A stretch of 32,652 nt of DNA from positions 1 through 32,652 of the forward strand of contig JAEUSB010000045.1 of NCBI GenBank assembly GCA_016788865.1, in the 5' to 3' direction. A program made the position numbers and the translations under genes. Source of the DNA: Leptospirales bacterium. GTDB lineage: Bacteria > Spirochaetota > Leptospiria > Leptospirales > Leptonemataceae. Positions within the stretch are counted from its first letter, which is position 1. The number at the start of each line of letters is the position of its first letter. Below the pieces are notes generated by a model that was given only the letters and a program-made list of their open reading frames with translations, ran no database searches and was not told the origin of the DNA. Below, piece after piece: positions 21,566 through 30,144 of the stretch.

Positions 21566-23023
21566 ATGGCGCAAGAATCCGCCGCAATCGTTCAAAAACT
21601 CTGGAACTACTGCAACGTCCTGCGTGACGACGGTGTCTCCTATGGAGACTACGTTGAGCAGTTAACGTATCTATTGTTCCTGAAAATGGCTGACGAACAA
21701 ACGCGCCCGCCTTTCAAGAAAGAATCAATCATTCCAAAGAAATACGACTGGCAGAGCCTCGTTCCAAAGAGTGGGGACGAACTGGAAGTTCACTATCGTC
21801 ACTTGTTGGAATCCCTCGGCAAAGAAAAGGGCACGCTGGGAATTATCTTCCGCAAATCGCAGAACAAGATTCAAGACCCGGCAAAGCTGGAACGACTGAT
21901 CCGCTTGATCGATGAGGAAACGTGGTCAGGTCTCGATATCGACGTGAAGGGCGATATATACGAAGGGCTTTTGCAGAAGAATGCGGAAGACGTTAAGTCC
22001 GGAGCGGGTCAATACTTCACGCCAAGGCAGCTCATCAAGGCCCTCGTGGAAGTCATGCGACCGCAGCCGGGACAAACGATCGCCGACCCGGCCTGTGGAA
22101 CGGGAGGGTTTTTTCTTTCTGCGCACGACTACATTGCACAAACTTTCAAATTGGATAAGAGCCAGAAGGAATTCCTGAAATACGAGACGTTCAAAGGCTG
22201 GGAGATTGTTGATAGTACTGCGCGTCTTTGCGTGATGAACCTTCATCTTCATGGAATTGGCGGTGAGGAAAGCCCGGTCGTCGTTGCCGATGCACTGCTT
22301 GCCGATCCTGGAGATCGCTTCGATCTCATCATGAGTAATCCGCCGTTTGGTAAGAAATCATCAGTCACGATCATCAACGATGAAGGCAAAGCAGATAAAG
22401 AAAGCCTTCAATACACACGGGAAGACTTCTGGACTACGACCTCGAACAAGCAGCTCAATTTCGTGCAACACATGAAGACGCTGCTCAAGATCAACGGCCG
22501 CGCTGCGGTCGTAGTGCCGGATAACGTTCTATTTGAGGGCGGTGCCGGCGAAACGTTGCGGAAGCGGCTTCTCGCCGAATTGGACGTTCACACGCTGCTT
22601 CGTCTGCCCACGGGTATCTTTTATGCACAGGGAGTGAAGGCTAACGTTATCTTCTTCGATCGCAAGCCCGCAAGCGAGAAGCCGTGGACAGAGAAAGTCT
22701 GGATTTACGATCTGCGAACGAACATGCACTTTACTCTGAAAGAGAATACTCTCAAGTATTCCGATCTCGAAGACTTCATCAAGTGTTTCAATCCGGATAA
22801 TCGTCGCAAGCGGAAGGAAACCGAACGCTTCCACGCATTCGCCTACGAAGACCTGATTCAGAGAGACAAGACGAGCCTGGATATTTTCTGGCTGAAGGAT
22901 GAATCGCTTGAAGACGCGGAGAACCTGCCGGAGCCGGAGATCATCGCACAGGAAATCATTGAGAACCTGGAAGCAGCCCTGGAACAATTCAGGGGAGTGT
23001 ATGAGAGCCTGGGTCGGAAGTAA
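21566..23023 (+). CDS. hsdM: Type I restriction-modification DNA adenine methyltransferase HsdM
   Basis: 485 residues, usual HsdM length. The N-terminal helical HsdM_N domain is followed by the methyltransferase core with motif I D174-P-A-C-G-T-G-G and motif IV N258-P-P-F261, the signature of N6-adenine methylation. GQYFTPRQL precedes motif I as usual. It uses S-adenosylmethionine to methylate the HsdS-defined site. It starts 3 nt after hsdS and ends 2 nt before the helicase gene, so the operon is tight. Confidence 0.96.
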   Translation: MAQESAAIVQKLWNYCNVLRDDGVSYGDYVEQLTYLLFLKMADEQTRPPFKKESIIPKKYDWQSLVPKSGDELEVHYRHLLESLGKEKGTLGIIFRKSQNKIQDPAKLERLIRLIDEETWSGLDIDVKGDIYEGLLQKNAEDVKSGAGQYFTPRQLIKALVEVMRPQPGQTIADPACGTGGFFLSAHDYIAQTFKLDKSQKEFLKYETFKGWEIVDSTARLCVMNLHLHGIGGEESPVVVADALLADPGDRFDLIMSNPPFGKKSSVTIINDEGKADKESLQYTREDFWTTTSNKQLNFVQHMKTLLKINGRAAVVVPDNVLFEGGAGETLRKRLLAELDVHTLLRLPTGIFYAQGVKANVIFFDRKPASEKPWTEKVWIYDLRTNMHFTLKENTLKYSDLEDFIKCFNPDNRRKRKETERFHAFAYEDLIQRDKTSLDIFWLKDESLEDAENLPEPEIIAQEIIENLEAALEQFRGVYESLGRK

Positions 23024-23025
23024 CT

Positions 23026-25554
23026 ATGGTTGATTTCAGAAAGAAGATCGGCGCAGAAGCGGCAAAGAAACCCGCAAATCCAATAGAACTCTACGAAACC
23101 CTCGATCGAGCCAGTGACAAGGGGCCCCTGCGGCCAGCGCAGAAAGAGGTATTGGAGTCATGGTGGTCGACATTCCAGAAGCAAAAGGACATTATATTGA
23201 AACTTCCGACCGGCGAGGGAAAGACCTTGGTTGGACTGCTAATTTTGCAGTCAGCGTTGCATCAGGCTTCCGACCCCGTTGTGTATCTCTGCCCGAATCG
23301 GTACCTCGTTGAGCAAACGTGTCAGCAAGCGCAGCAGTTCGGCATCAAGGTAGCAAAGGCTGGTCAGAGCGAGGACTTGCCGGCCGAGTTCTTGAATGGT
23401 CAGCGAATTCTTGTTACCACCGTCCAGAAGATGTTTAACGGTTACACTAAGTTTGGAATCGGCAATAAGTCGATCCGAGTCGGAACAGTGGTCGTGGATG
23501 ATGCGCATGCTTGCTTGGAAGCGATCAGGGACTCGGTGCAATTCAGGATCAAGAAAGGCACGAACTCTTTCGGTCAATTGATGAGCCTCTTCAAGGCAGA
23601 TTTGGCGGCTCAGGGTAAAGGCACATTGCTGGACATCCAGTCAGGGGACTATGAAGCCTTGCTCCCCGTGCCATACTGGGCATGGCAGGACAAGCTCGAT
23701 GAGGTCACAGCAATTCTCCACAGGGCTAAAGACGAGGATGACAGTAATGGGTTCGTGTGGCCGCTACTAAAAGATCGCTTGAAGCACTGCCAGGCGTTCG
23801 TGTCGGGGCAGTCGATTGAGGTAAGTCCTTTCAAGGTACCCATACATGAATTCGGCGCATTTCACGATGCAAACCATCGCGTCTTCATGTCCGCAACGCT
23901 TGCAAATGACTCAGTACTTGTAAAGGACTTGGACGTTTCAGTTGAAGCTATTAAGAAGCCCCTGACGACCTCTCAAGAAAAATGGTCAGGGGAGAAAATG
24001 ATCCTGATTCCGAGCTTCATCAGTGAGGGCGATCTTGATCGAACCTCTATCATCGCTGCTTTTGCAAAGCCGAACAAGAAGAGAAAATACGGAGTTGTGG
24101 GCCTCTGCGCAAGCTCTGAAAAAGCGAAAGTATGGGAGGCAAACGGCGCTGAGCTTGTTGACACAAGAAATATCTCGGCGGCAATCGATCGACTGAAATC
24201 ACAGAGCTACGAAACAACTTTCGTCCTCCTCAACCGTTACGACGGCATTGATCTTGCTGACGATACATGTAGAGTCCTCATTCTGGATTCGCGGCCCTAT
24301 GCGAGACTACTTGCAGATGCGTACGAAGAGCAATGCATCCCATCATCGGAACTTACGGCGCTTAAGACGGCGCAACGGATCGAGCAAGGCTTTGGTCGCA
24401 GTGTGAGAGGAGAAAAAGACTATAGCGTGCTCATTCTCTTGGGAAGTGACCTCGTTCGAGAAGTCCGCTCCAACGCAACCCAGAAGCACCTGTCGCCTTT
24501 CACGCGTAAGCAAATTGAAATTTCAATGTTTATTGCAGAGGATGCAAGTCGAGAGCTAACACCCGACGAGCCTGCAATCACCGTGCTACACAATTTGATT
24601 GGTCAGGTTATTAAGCGAGACGAGGCTTGGAAAGAATACTACCATCAAGAAATGAAGTCTGTTCGACCGACGGAAGAGACAAATCCTCGACTCGAATCGT
24701 ATCGGAATGAGGCGATTGCTGAACGCTTCCTTCAAGATGGCGATCCAACGAAAGCCAGCAGCCTCTTCCAAGACCTTGCAAATGCAGTTCAGAATGAAGC
24801 TGAGAAGGGCTGGTACCTTCAAATGCTTGCGAGATCAGAATATGAGCACAGCAAAGTTGATTCCGCCGAACATCAGAGAACAGCTTACTCGAAAAACCGT
24901 TACTTGCTGCGCCCAGTGAATGGCGTAAACATAACGCCAGTCAAGGCTATCAACCACGTAAGGGCCGAACGAATCATCGAGCTTTGCCGGAAGCAGAAAA
25001 CCTACTCGGAATTAAAGATTCTTGCAGATGACATTCTTTCGAGGCTTGCGTTTGGAATTCATCATGACAAGTTTGAGAGGGCGCTGGATGATCTGGCAAC
25101 GATGATAGGCATTGCCCGGGAGCGACCAGACAAGGAATGGAAAGAAGGCCCAGACAATGTCTGGGCCATCACCGAGCAGGACGTGATTGCATTCGAATGC
25201 AAAAGCGAAGTGGACATTGATAGAAAGGAAATATTCAAGGATGAAGCTGAACAGATCGACCAAGCGGTTGGATGGACGAAGAAGCATTACACCGCCAGCA
25301 ATCTTATTGGAATCCTGATCATTCCGACCCGGCGAGTCCCAAGGAAGCTGTCCTTAGCACCCGAAGTACGCATAATGCGAGAAAGTGGACTTAACAAAAT
25401 GCGTAAGGCGTTTGGCGGTTATGTGAGTGAGTTTCAGAACTGCGATTTTGATGGGCTAACGGCAGCAAAAATCAATGCGTTTCTTTCCGCTCATAAGCTT
25501 CTGAAAGAAAATCTGATGAAGGACTATTGCGAATTACCACACGAGGTACCGTAA
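23026..25554 (+). CDS. DEAD/DEAH-type helicase with a C-terminal nuclease-like motif, in the type I operon
   Basis: 842 residues. Superfamily 2 motifs: P61-T-G-E-G-K-T67 (Walker A), D158-D-A-H161 (a DEAH-box variant with Asp in place of Glu), M288-S-A-T-L292, and R451-I-E-Q-G-F-G-R-S-V-R-G462 (motif VI). The layout, with DDAH and MSATL, is closer to Rad3/XPD-like helicases than to HsdR. The region near 712-740 (WAITEQDVIAFECKS, E724-C-K726) looks like the E-x-K half of a PD-(D/E)xK nuclease; an upstream Asp in WAITEQD is a candidate partner. It starts 2 nt after hsdM, so it is co-expressed with the restriction system. Its exact role is unknown; assistance to restriction or a second effector are both possible. 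Confidence 0.8.
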   Translation: MVDFRKKIGAEAAKKPANPIELYETLDRASDKGPLRPAQKEVLESWWSTFQKQKDIILKLPTGEGKTLVGLLILQSALHQASDPVVYLCPNRYLVEQTCQQAQQFGIKVAKAGQSEDLPAEFLNGQRILVTTVQKMFNGYTKFGIGNKSIRVGTVVVDDAHACLEAIRDSVQFRIKKGTNSFGQLMSLFKADLAAQGKGTLLDIQSGDYEALLPVPYWAWQDKLDEVTAILHRAKDEDDSNGFVWPLLKDRLKHCQAFVSGQSIEVSPFKVPIHEFGAFHDANHRVFMSATLANDSVLVKDLDVSVEAIKKPLTTSQEKWSGEKMILIPSFISEGDLDRTSIIAAFAKPNKKRKYGVVGLCASSEKAKVWEANGAELVDTRNISAAIDRLKSQSYETTFVLLNRYDGIDLADDTCRVLILDSRPYARLLADAYEEQCIPSSELTALKTAQRIEQGFGRSVRGEKDYSVLILLGSDLVREVRSNATQKHLSPFTRKQIEISMFIAEDASRELTPDEPAITVLHNLIGQVIKRDEAWKEYYHQEMKSVRPTEETNPRLESYRNEAIAERFLQDGDPTKASSLFQDLANAVQNEAEKGWYLQMLARSEYEHSKVDSAEHQRTAYSKNRYLLRPVNGVNITPVKAINHVRAERIIELCRKQKTYSELKILADDILSRLAFGIHHDKFERALDDLATMIGIARERPDKEWKEGPDNVWAITEQDVIAFECKSEVDIDRKEIFKDEAEQIDQAVGWTKKHYTASNLIGILIIPTRRVPRKLSLAPEVRIMRESGLNKMRKAFGGYVSEFQNCDFDGLTAAKINAFLSAHKLLKENLMKDYCELPHEVP

Positions 25555-25557
25555 ACA

Positions 25558-25776
25558 ATGCAACGGGGCCCAGGTAGAACCCATGTCGCGGGAGCGCTTT
25601 TGAAACCCATGCGGACTCTGGCCACAATGCCCCCGAAGGTAACTCAAGTCGCGATCGCTGTACCAGACATCGCACATCATTGCCATATAGTGGACCCAAT
25701 TCTGCCACTGATCCGGCGGCTTGGTATCAGCGTGTTCTACGTAGATGATCAAAAGAAAGTTCGATGGGTTCAATGA
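25558..25776 (+). CDS. Small ORF after the helicase gene, doubtful
   Basis: 72 codons from the ATG at 25558, in the same frame as the helicase gene and starting 3 nt after its stop, overlapping the next gene by 13 nt. The second half (VTQVAIAVPDIAHHCHIVD, then LIRRLGISVFYVDD) has a plausible alternating strand/helix pattern, whereas the first 20 residues are Gly/Arg-rich and poor. It could be a small operon member, or the remnant of a longer C-terminus cut off by the stop codon at 25552-25554. Confidence 0.3.
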   Translation: MQRGPGRTHVAGALLKPMRTLATMPPKVTQVAIAVPDIAHHCHIVDPILPLIRRLGISVFYVDDQKKVRWVQ

Positions 25777-26870
25777 CGATGGGAAAGTACTACTACAATC
25801 TCTGGTCGCCGGAAACCTATGAGGTCTTTTCAAGGTCGGACCGTACAGTCAGCGGTTTTCCACTTCGGCAGCAGAAGATTGCTCAGCGCGTCATGCCTGG
25901 CGACACGTTTATCTGCTACGTGACCAAGGTTTCGCGCTTTGTGGGCATTCTCGAAGTTGCTAGTCCTGCTTACGTGGATGAAACTCCGCTCTATTCACAA
26001 ACAAATGAAAAGTACGTTGTGCGATTTAGGATTAAGCCTCTCGTCTGGTTGGAGAAGGAGCATGGTATTCCGATTCGCGAGGAAATCATCTGGAATCACC
26101 TGACATTCACGAAAGACCTCGCAAAGACGTCCACCGTGTGGACTGGCCGCCTTCGCCAGAGTCTCAACGAAGTGGAAAGTGCTGACGCCGCCCTCCTCAC
26201 TAAAGCACTGCTTGAGCAGAAGGAACAGAAGCGCATTTTCTCAATGTCTGACAGGGATAAGGCGCTTTTTGAGCTGCACCAAGCTCGGACAGACGGTAAG
26301 GTCATTTCTGTCTCAGTACCGGAGAAGACAGACGATGAGGAACCAGTCTCCGTACCGACCGTGCGGGAATCCCACAAGATTCAGGCTCTGCTTTGCCAGA
26401 TCGGAGAATCGATGGGTATGAAGATCTGGTTACCACGCGGTGATCGTGCTAATGTGTTGAAGGCATGGAATGCTAAGAATGAAGTCCTGCTCGAAGAACT
26501 TCCGTTGAGCTACGATGGAACCACAATCAAAACCATAGAGCAGATCGATGTCCTTTGGATGAAAGGCAGGTCTATCGTTAGAGCGTTTGAAGTGGAGCAT
26601 ACTACAGCGGTGTATTCAGGTATACTCCGTATGGCGGATCTGCTCGCGCTCGTCCCAAATCTCGACATCAGGCTACACATCGTCGCGCCGGAAGATCGCC
26701 GCGACAAAGTCCTTGAGCAAATCAAACGCCCCGTATTTTCTCTTCTGGATAAACCCTTACGCGAAACCTGCACGTTTATTGGTTATGGGGATGTCGAGGA
26801 AATCTCCCGGCTCGAGCATCTCCCCCGTATTTCGCACGAAGTGCTGGATGACTATGCAGAGGAGGCGTGA
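25764..26870 (+). CDS. EVE-domain protein fused to a restriction-endonuclease-like domain
   Basis: 368 residues from the ATG at 25764; ATGs at residues 4 and 6 (MGKYYYNLWSP) are alternatives, and the third looks most natural. Residues 7-130 are an EVE/PUA-like domain (YYYNLWSPETYEVFS, then PGDTFICYVTKVSRFVGILEV), the fold that reads modified bases in DNA. The C-terminal part has I-D262-V-L-W, then A-F-E276-V-E278-H-T-T and YSGILRMADLL, a pattern of the restriction-endonuclease superfamily in which the usual E-x-K reads E-V-E. This architecture fits a modification-dependent (type IV-like) restriction factor. It follows the type I operon after about 210 nt and is probably transcribed with it. 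Confidence 0.8.
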   Translation: MGSMTMGKYYYNLWSPETYEVFSRSDRTVSGFPLRQQKIAQRVMPGDTFICYVTKVSRFVGILEVASPAYVDETPLYSQTNEKYVVRFRIKPLVWLEKEHGIPIREEIIWNHLTFTKDLAKTSTVWTGRLRQSLNEVESADAALLTKALLEQKEQKRIFSMSDRDKALFELHQARTDGKVISVSVPEKTDDEEPVSVPTVRESHKIQALLCQIGESMGMKIWLPRGDRANVLKAWNAKNEVLLEELPLSYDGTTIKTIEQIDVLWMKGRSIVRAFEVEHTTAVYSGILRMADLLALVPNLDIRLHIVAPEDRRDKVLEQIKRPVFSLLDKPLRETCTFIGYGDVEEISRLEHLPRISHEVLDDYAEEA

Positions 26871-27111
26871 GGGATTGTTTCCAGAGGTCAGGCAGTTGTT
26901 GCGTGAATTTGTGAAATAGTCCGAGTCCAAAAATTGAGGGCAAACACATGATACCGTATCGCAACGCTGTTTTCATTCACGAGTGCCTAGGCCGACATCA
27001 CGATTGTCGACGCGGTGTGGAGTCCCGATAGGCCGAGCCTACACCTACGAAAAACAAGAACACATGCTGGGGCTGCGCGACCGTGTAATCGAGTGGCCCC
27101 AATCACCCGTT

Positions 27112-28464
27112 CTACTTCAGCAGGCAGTTAGGTGTAACTCTGAAGTATACGATCCCGTTGGTTGTTGGATGATCTCCACTGTAAGCAGAACCCATCCAAT
27201 ATTTGGCCGTGCCATCAGGCAAACCCGGGACCGAGATGGGAATGACCTTCATTGTCCATGGAAGGGCGTGATTGGTTCCCGCGCCTGGTGTTGAAACCTC
27301 TCCGGTGTTATAAAACACGGGGTTACCAAATTGTATCAATGCTTCCACGAAGGCATCGGTGGTCGGGCCCGGACAGAGAGCGCCGGCCACTGGAACGATC
27401 GCAAGATTGGAGGAATAGACCTGTTCGTGATTCGTGTTGATGAAGCTTGCGAAGTTCTCGCCGTCGCTTTCGATATGTCTCACGATTGCTGAGTGAGGTG
27501 GCTTGCACCTAAGATGGCTTCGAGGAGTGATCGTCGTGTTAAGTTCCTGGTTACTACAAACGCGCGGCAATATGTTACTGGCCTGTACCGTCGGTCGCAG
27601 GCGGAATTGGTTTGGAATAAACATATTCTTAACGCTGGTTTCGATGGCCAGGTCTTTTGTGAAGCGCTTGTTGATCTCTAGCGCGATATCCGCGCTAGCG
27701 TCCACTATGATTTGACCTTTAGGAACACCGGACACGCTGGCGTTTAAGTCTGCGAGTAGGGCTTGCTCTTTGACGATGACCGATGAGATAGTGAGGTCCT
27801 TGACGAACCATCCCGAAATTCCGTTGATTACATGAAACAGGGAGCCTCGTGTTCCGCTGGCGCAGGTCGAAAGAGCTTCGGTCAAAGTTGGGTCGCCCGC
27901 GTCAAACCAGTTGTTCGGTGATGGGTCGGTGATGGTTACGTAGGTGAGTCTGGCGTTCGTATCATTCGTTACCTTTTCAAAAACTGAGCCGGAAACCTTT
28001 GATTTGAGAGCAGCCGCTTCGGTATTCGTGATTTTATTCTCCTTAAGGGCCGCTTCGATCCGAGAGTTGACTTTTACTATTATCTCCTGCTTTATGTGAA
28101 CTGAGGCTTTGGTAGTCTCGGGGGTTACAGTTAAGGGGGCTGTGCTAGGTAATCGTTCAAACGGTACTTTGTGGCAACGTAATAGCTCCATATCCTTTGT
28201 TCCGGGCCTCTTAACAAACTGACCTATGTAATTGATGGCTACAATATGTGCAACGTTGGCGTCCGTTGCGATATCTCCGTACCAGATCGCGTCAGCGATA
28301 GCTTCCCCTTGCACCCAACCTGTCTGAGCAATTGCTGAAGATTTGGGCGGTGCGTTGCTGCGAAGGAATTCGCGTAGAGGGATTTGATTTTCCTTACCGC
28401 CGCATGTCGTTAGCAATATCAAAAAGGATATTATGAGGGGCATCTTGTGATGTGTCATAACCAT
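27112..28464 (-). CDS. Large lipoprotein of unknown function
   Basis: 450 residues if started at 28464; ATGs at residues 3 (28458) and 8 (28443) are also possible, the last giving MPLIISFLILLTTC, a compact lipoprotein signal with the lipobox LLTTC. No start has a clear ribosome binding site. The mature protein is hydrophilic, with a helical stretch near 120-165 (VHIKQEIIVKVNSRIEAALK) and a Cys-containing C-terminal half of strand-rich character. No family recognised. An inverted repeat (28457-28483) overlaps the upstream starts. A decayed cassette-type site lies about 180 nt upstream, so it could once have been cassette cargo, but no matching end arm is present. Confidence 0.75.
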   Translation of the reverse strand: MVMTHHKMPLIISFLILLTTCGGKENQIPLREFLRSNAPPKSSAIAQTGWVQGEAIADAIWYGDIATDANVAHIVAINYIGQFVKRPGTKDMELLRCHKVPFERLPSTAPLTVTPETTKASVHIKQEIIVKVNSRIEAALKENKITNTEAAALKSKVSGSVFEKVTNDTNARLTYVTITDPSPNNWFDAGDPTLTEALSTCASGTRGSLFHVINGISGWFVKDLTISSVIVKEQALLADLNASVSGVPKGQIIVDASADIALEINKRFTKDLAIETSVKNMFIPNQFRLRPTVQASNILPRVCSNQELNTTITPRSHLRCKPPHSAIVRHIESDGENFASFINTNHEQVYSSNLAIVPVAGALCPGPTTDAFVEALIQFGNPVFYNTGEVSTPGAGTNHALPWTMKVIPISVPGLPDGTAKYWMGSAYSGDHPTTNGIVYFRVTPNCLLK

Positions 28465-28483
28465 ATGTAGTACATACGGTTAT
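28457..28483. promoter_or_regulatory. Inverted repeat over the start of the lipoprotein gene
   Basis: ATAACCATATGT (28457-28468), a 3-nt spacer and ACATACGGTTAT (28472-28483) are inverted copies with one mismatch in 12. It covers the first possible start codons, so it could be an operator for a dimeric regulator or an mRNA hairpin hiding the start. Confidence 0.5.
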
Positions 28484-28638
28484 TCGAGTCGTCAAATAGA
28501 AATTGTGAAAATTAGAAAAACAATACGATTGCGTTGTCCATGCGCACAACATGCATCATACCTCGATTAGGCGACAACGGGTTCGTATTCGACAGACGGC
28601 ACTCCCCGGTAAAGGCGATGCCGGTTCTTTCGCATGAG

Positions 28639-28668
28639 AAGCGCATAACGGGATAATTGTTGCCATTG
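28639..28668 (-). repeat. Solitary decayed cassette-type site
   Basis: GCGCATAACGGGATAATTGTTG repeats the start-arm core and loop of the array junctions (compare 10487-10508: GCGCATAACGTGATAATCTG...), but the opposing core has decayed from GTTATGC to GTTGCCA. Arm position 11 is T, not the usual A. No partner arm was found downstream of the lipoprotein gene. Confidence 0.5.
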
Positions 28669-28790
28669 GATGAGCTGGCAGGAGACGACATCGGCACTCC
28701 AGCAGAACGGCTCTCTGAATATCCAGGTCTTCCAGGTTTGTCAGAGGGAATTGGAATTGCGGGAGCAAGGCACACGGCGCTCATGGGAGA

Positions 28791-29285
28791 GTGAAGAGAC
28801 TGTACGGACACTTGTTTGGTTGGCTTACCTGGCAACCTCCACCACAAACGGTCGAACGACGGACTGACCTCTCCGCCGAAGAACGGAGAGAGGAAGCTCT
28901 GATGTATCTTGGTGAGACTATCTCGGCCAACAGAGCTTTGAAGGAATGGATGCTACGGAACACATATTATGCCGTAGTAGCGCAGGGTGCCGTTTACGCG
29001 CTTTTTGAAAAGAATAAGGGGAGAGACATCGCCTATTGGCTTGCCGGCTTTCTGATACTTGCGATCTGGATGGTTTCTTCAGACATACTGAAGCGGAACC
29101 GTGACAGCATTAACAACCTGCGGAATCGAGAGCGCAGCTTGATCAAAGAGTTCTTTCCAGTTGTGGAAACAAATTGGGCCGGAGGCAATCTAGAAAACAA
29201 GATAGCCGACAATCACTTTCTCTGGATATACCTGGGGTTCATTTTTCTGACAGGGATTGTGCTTCTCATTGCGATGCGTATCTGA
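28791..29285 (+). CDS. Three-TM membrane protein of unknown function
   Basis: 164 residues from a GTG at 28791; GGGAGA abuts the start, so a slightly later start is possible. Hydrophobic segments lie at about 58-73, 80-98 and 143-162, with a charged helical linker (99-140) between the second and third. The N-terminal 57 residues are soluble and Glu/Arg-rich. No family recognised. It lies just right of the solitary decayed cassette-type site and left of the recombinase gene. Confidence 0.65.
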   Translation: MKRLYGHLFGWLTWQPPPQTVERRTDLSAEERREEALMYLGETISANRALKEWMLRNTYYAVVAQGAVYALFEKNKGRDIAYWLAGFLILAIWMVSSDILKRNRDSINNLRNRERSLIKEFFPVVETNWAGGNLENKIADNHFLWIYLGFIFLTGIVLLIAMRI

Positions 29286-29411
29286 TAGTCCCTGGTGTCC
29301 GAGAATCGACAAACTCGGACTCCTGTATCCCCGCGGAACGGGTTATTCCACTCACGTCTGTTTCCTGACTATTCCATTTGACGCGCCCCTTCCACACGCT
29401 ACCCTCAAGCG

Positions 29412-30089
29412 ATGGGAACACTACACGCAATCGATTTCAAATCTAAAAAACACCGAACCGCTTCCCGACGCACCGAAACATCCGGACCCGACGTCCTCCA
29501 TCGGGCCCCGGTGAACCTTCACGCAATCCAAACTCTCCGCAAAACCCTGGCAAAACGACGCGATGAAGATGGAACGCGGTCCTATGCGATGCTTCTGATT
29601 CTCCTCACCACCGGCATGCGAGCAAGCGAACTCGTTCGCCTGACCCGAACCGATTTCCGCCGGGATGATCGTGGACCCTTGATTTCATTCTATCGCCCAA
29701 AGCGCAGGGATCGCCACTCCATCCGACTTTCAGAAAAGACATTCCGAAAGCTCACCCGGGCCATCCATAGCTATCACAGAGTGGCGAACATTCAAGGCGC
29801 ACATGCCAATCACATTTTCTGGTCCCGCCAGGTGCGCAGAGCGGGGCAGGGAACGTTTGTCTTCCATACAAAGCTCGTGACACGATCCGTTCAGAGAATT
29901 GTGAATTCCTGGGGCCTGCTCGACGGGCTTGGTCGGATTGTGGCAACACATGCCCTGCGACATCACGTGGGACGCATGGCCGCGCGAAAGGGTGATTTCA
30001 TTTATGCGCAGAAGCTTCTCGGACACAAAGATCCACGCACCACTTCTGAATTCTATACAGAGGCGTTTGTCCAGGCGATGGAGTTGTGA
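29412..30089 (+). CDS. Compact tyrosine recombinase, catalytic domain only
   Basis: 225 residues with the full catalytic set: R70 (TTGMRASEL), K97 (RPKRRDR), H180-A-L-R183, H205 (LLGHKDP) and Y215 (SEFY). Xer and integron integrases have a further N-terminal core-binding domain of about 100 residues; here only about 35-40 residues precede the catalytic fold, and an in-frame stop at 29379 prevents a longer start. The R to second-motif spacing (R70-H180, 110 residues) lies between the Xer type (about 96) and class 1 integron integrase (about 131), so an integron-specific insertion is not evident. It probably recombines short sites by the Holliday-junction pathway. It is 18 kb from the cassette array, and a link between them is only a possibility. 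Confidence 0.85.
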   Translation: MGTLHAIDFKSKKHRTASRRTETSGPDVLHRAPVNLHAIQTLRKTLAKRRDEDGTRSYAMLLILLTTGMRASELVRLTRTDFRRDDRGPLISFYRPKRRDRHSIRLSEKTFRKLTRAIHSYHRVANIQGAHANHIFWSRQVRRAGQGTFVFHTKLVTRSVQRIVNSWGLLDGLGRIVATHALRHHVGRMAARKGDFIYAQKLLGHKDPRTTSEFYTEAFVQAMEL

Positions 30090-30100
30090 TGGGCGTGACT

Positions 30101-30139
30101 CGGAATTATCCGAGCAGCGTGCGTCTGTCGGATAATCCG
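30101..30139. terminator. Hairpin between convergent genes
   Basis: CGGAATTATCCGA (30101-30113) and TCGGATAATCCG (30128-30139) pair as a 12-bp stem with one bulged base and a 14-nt loop, placed between the ends of the convergent recombinase and membrane protein genes. It could act as a bidirectional terminator, although no T-run flanks it. A recombinase binding site is an alternative. Confidence 0.45.
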
Positions 30140-30144
30140 TAGCT

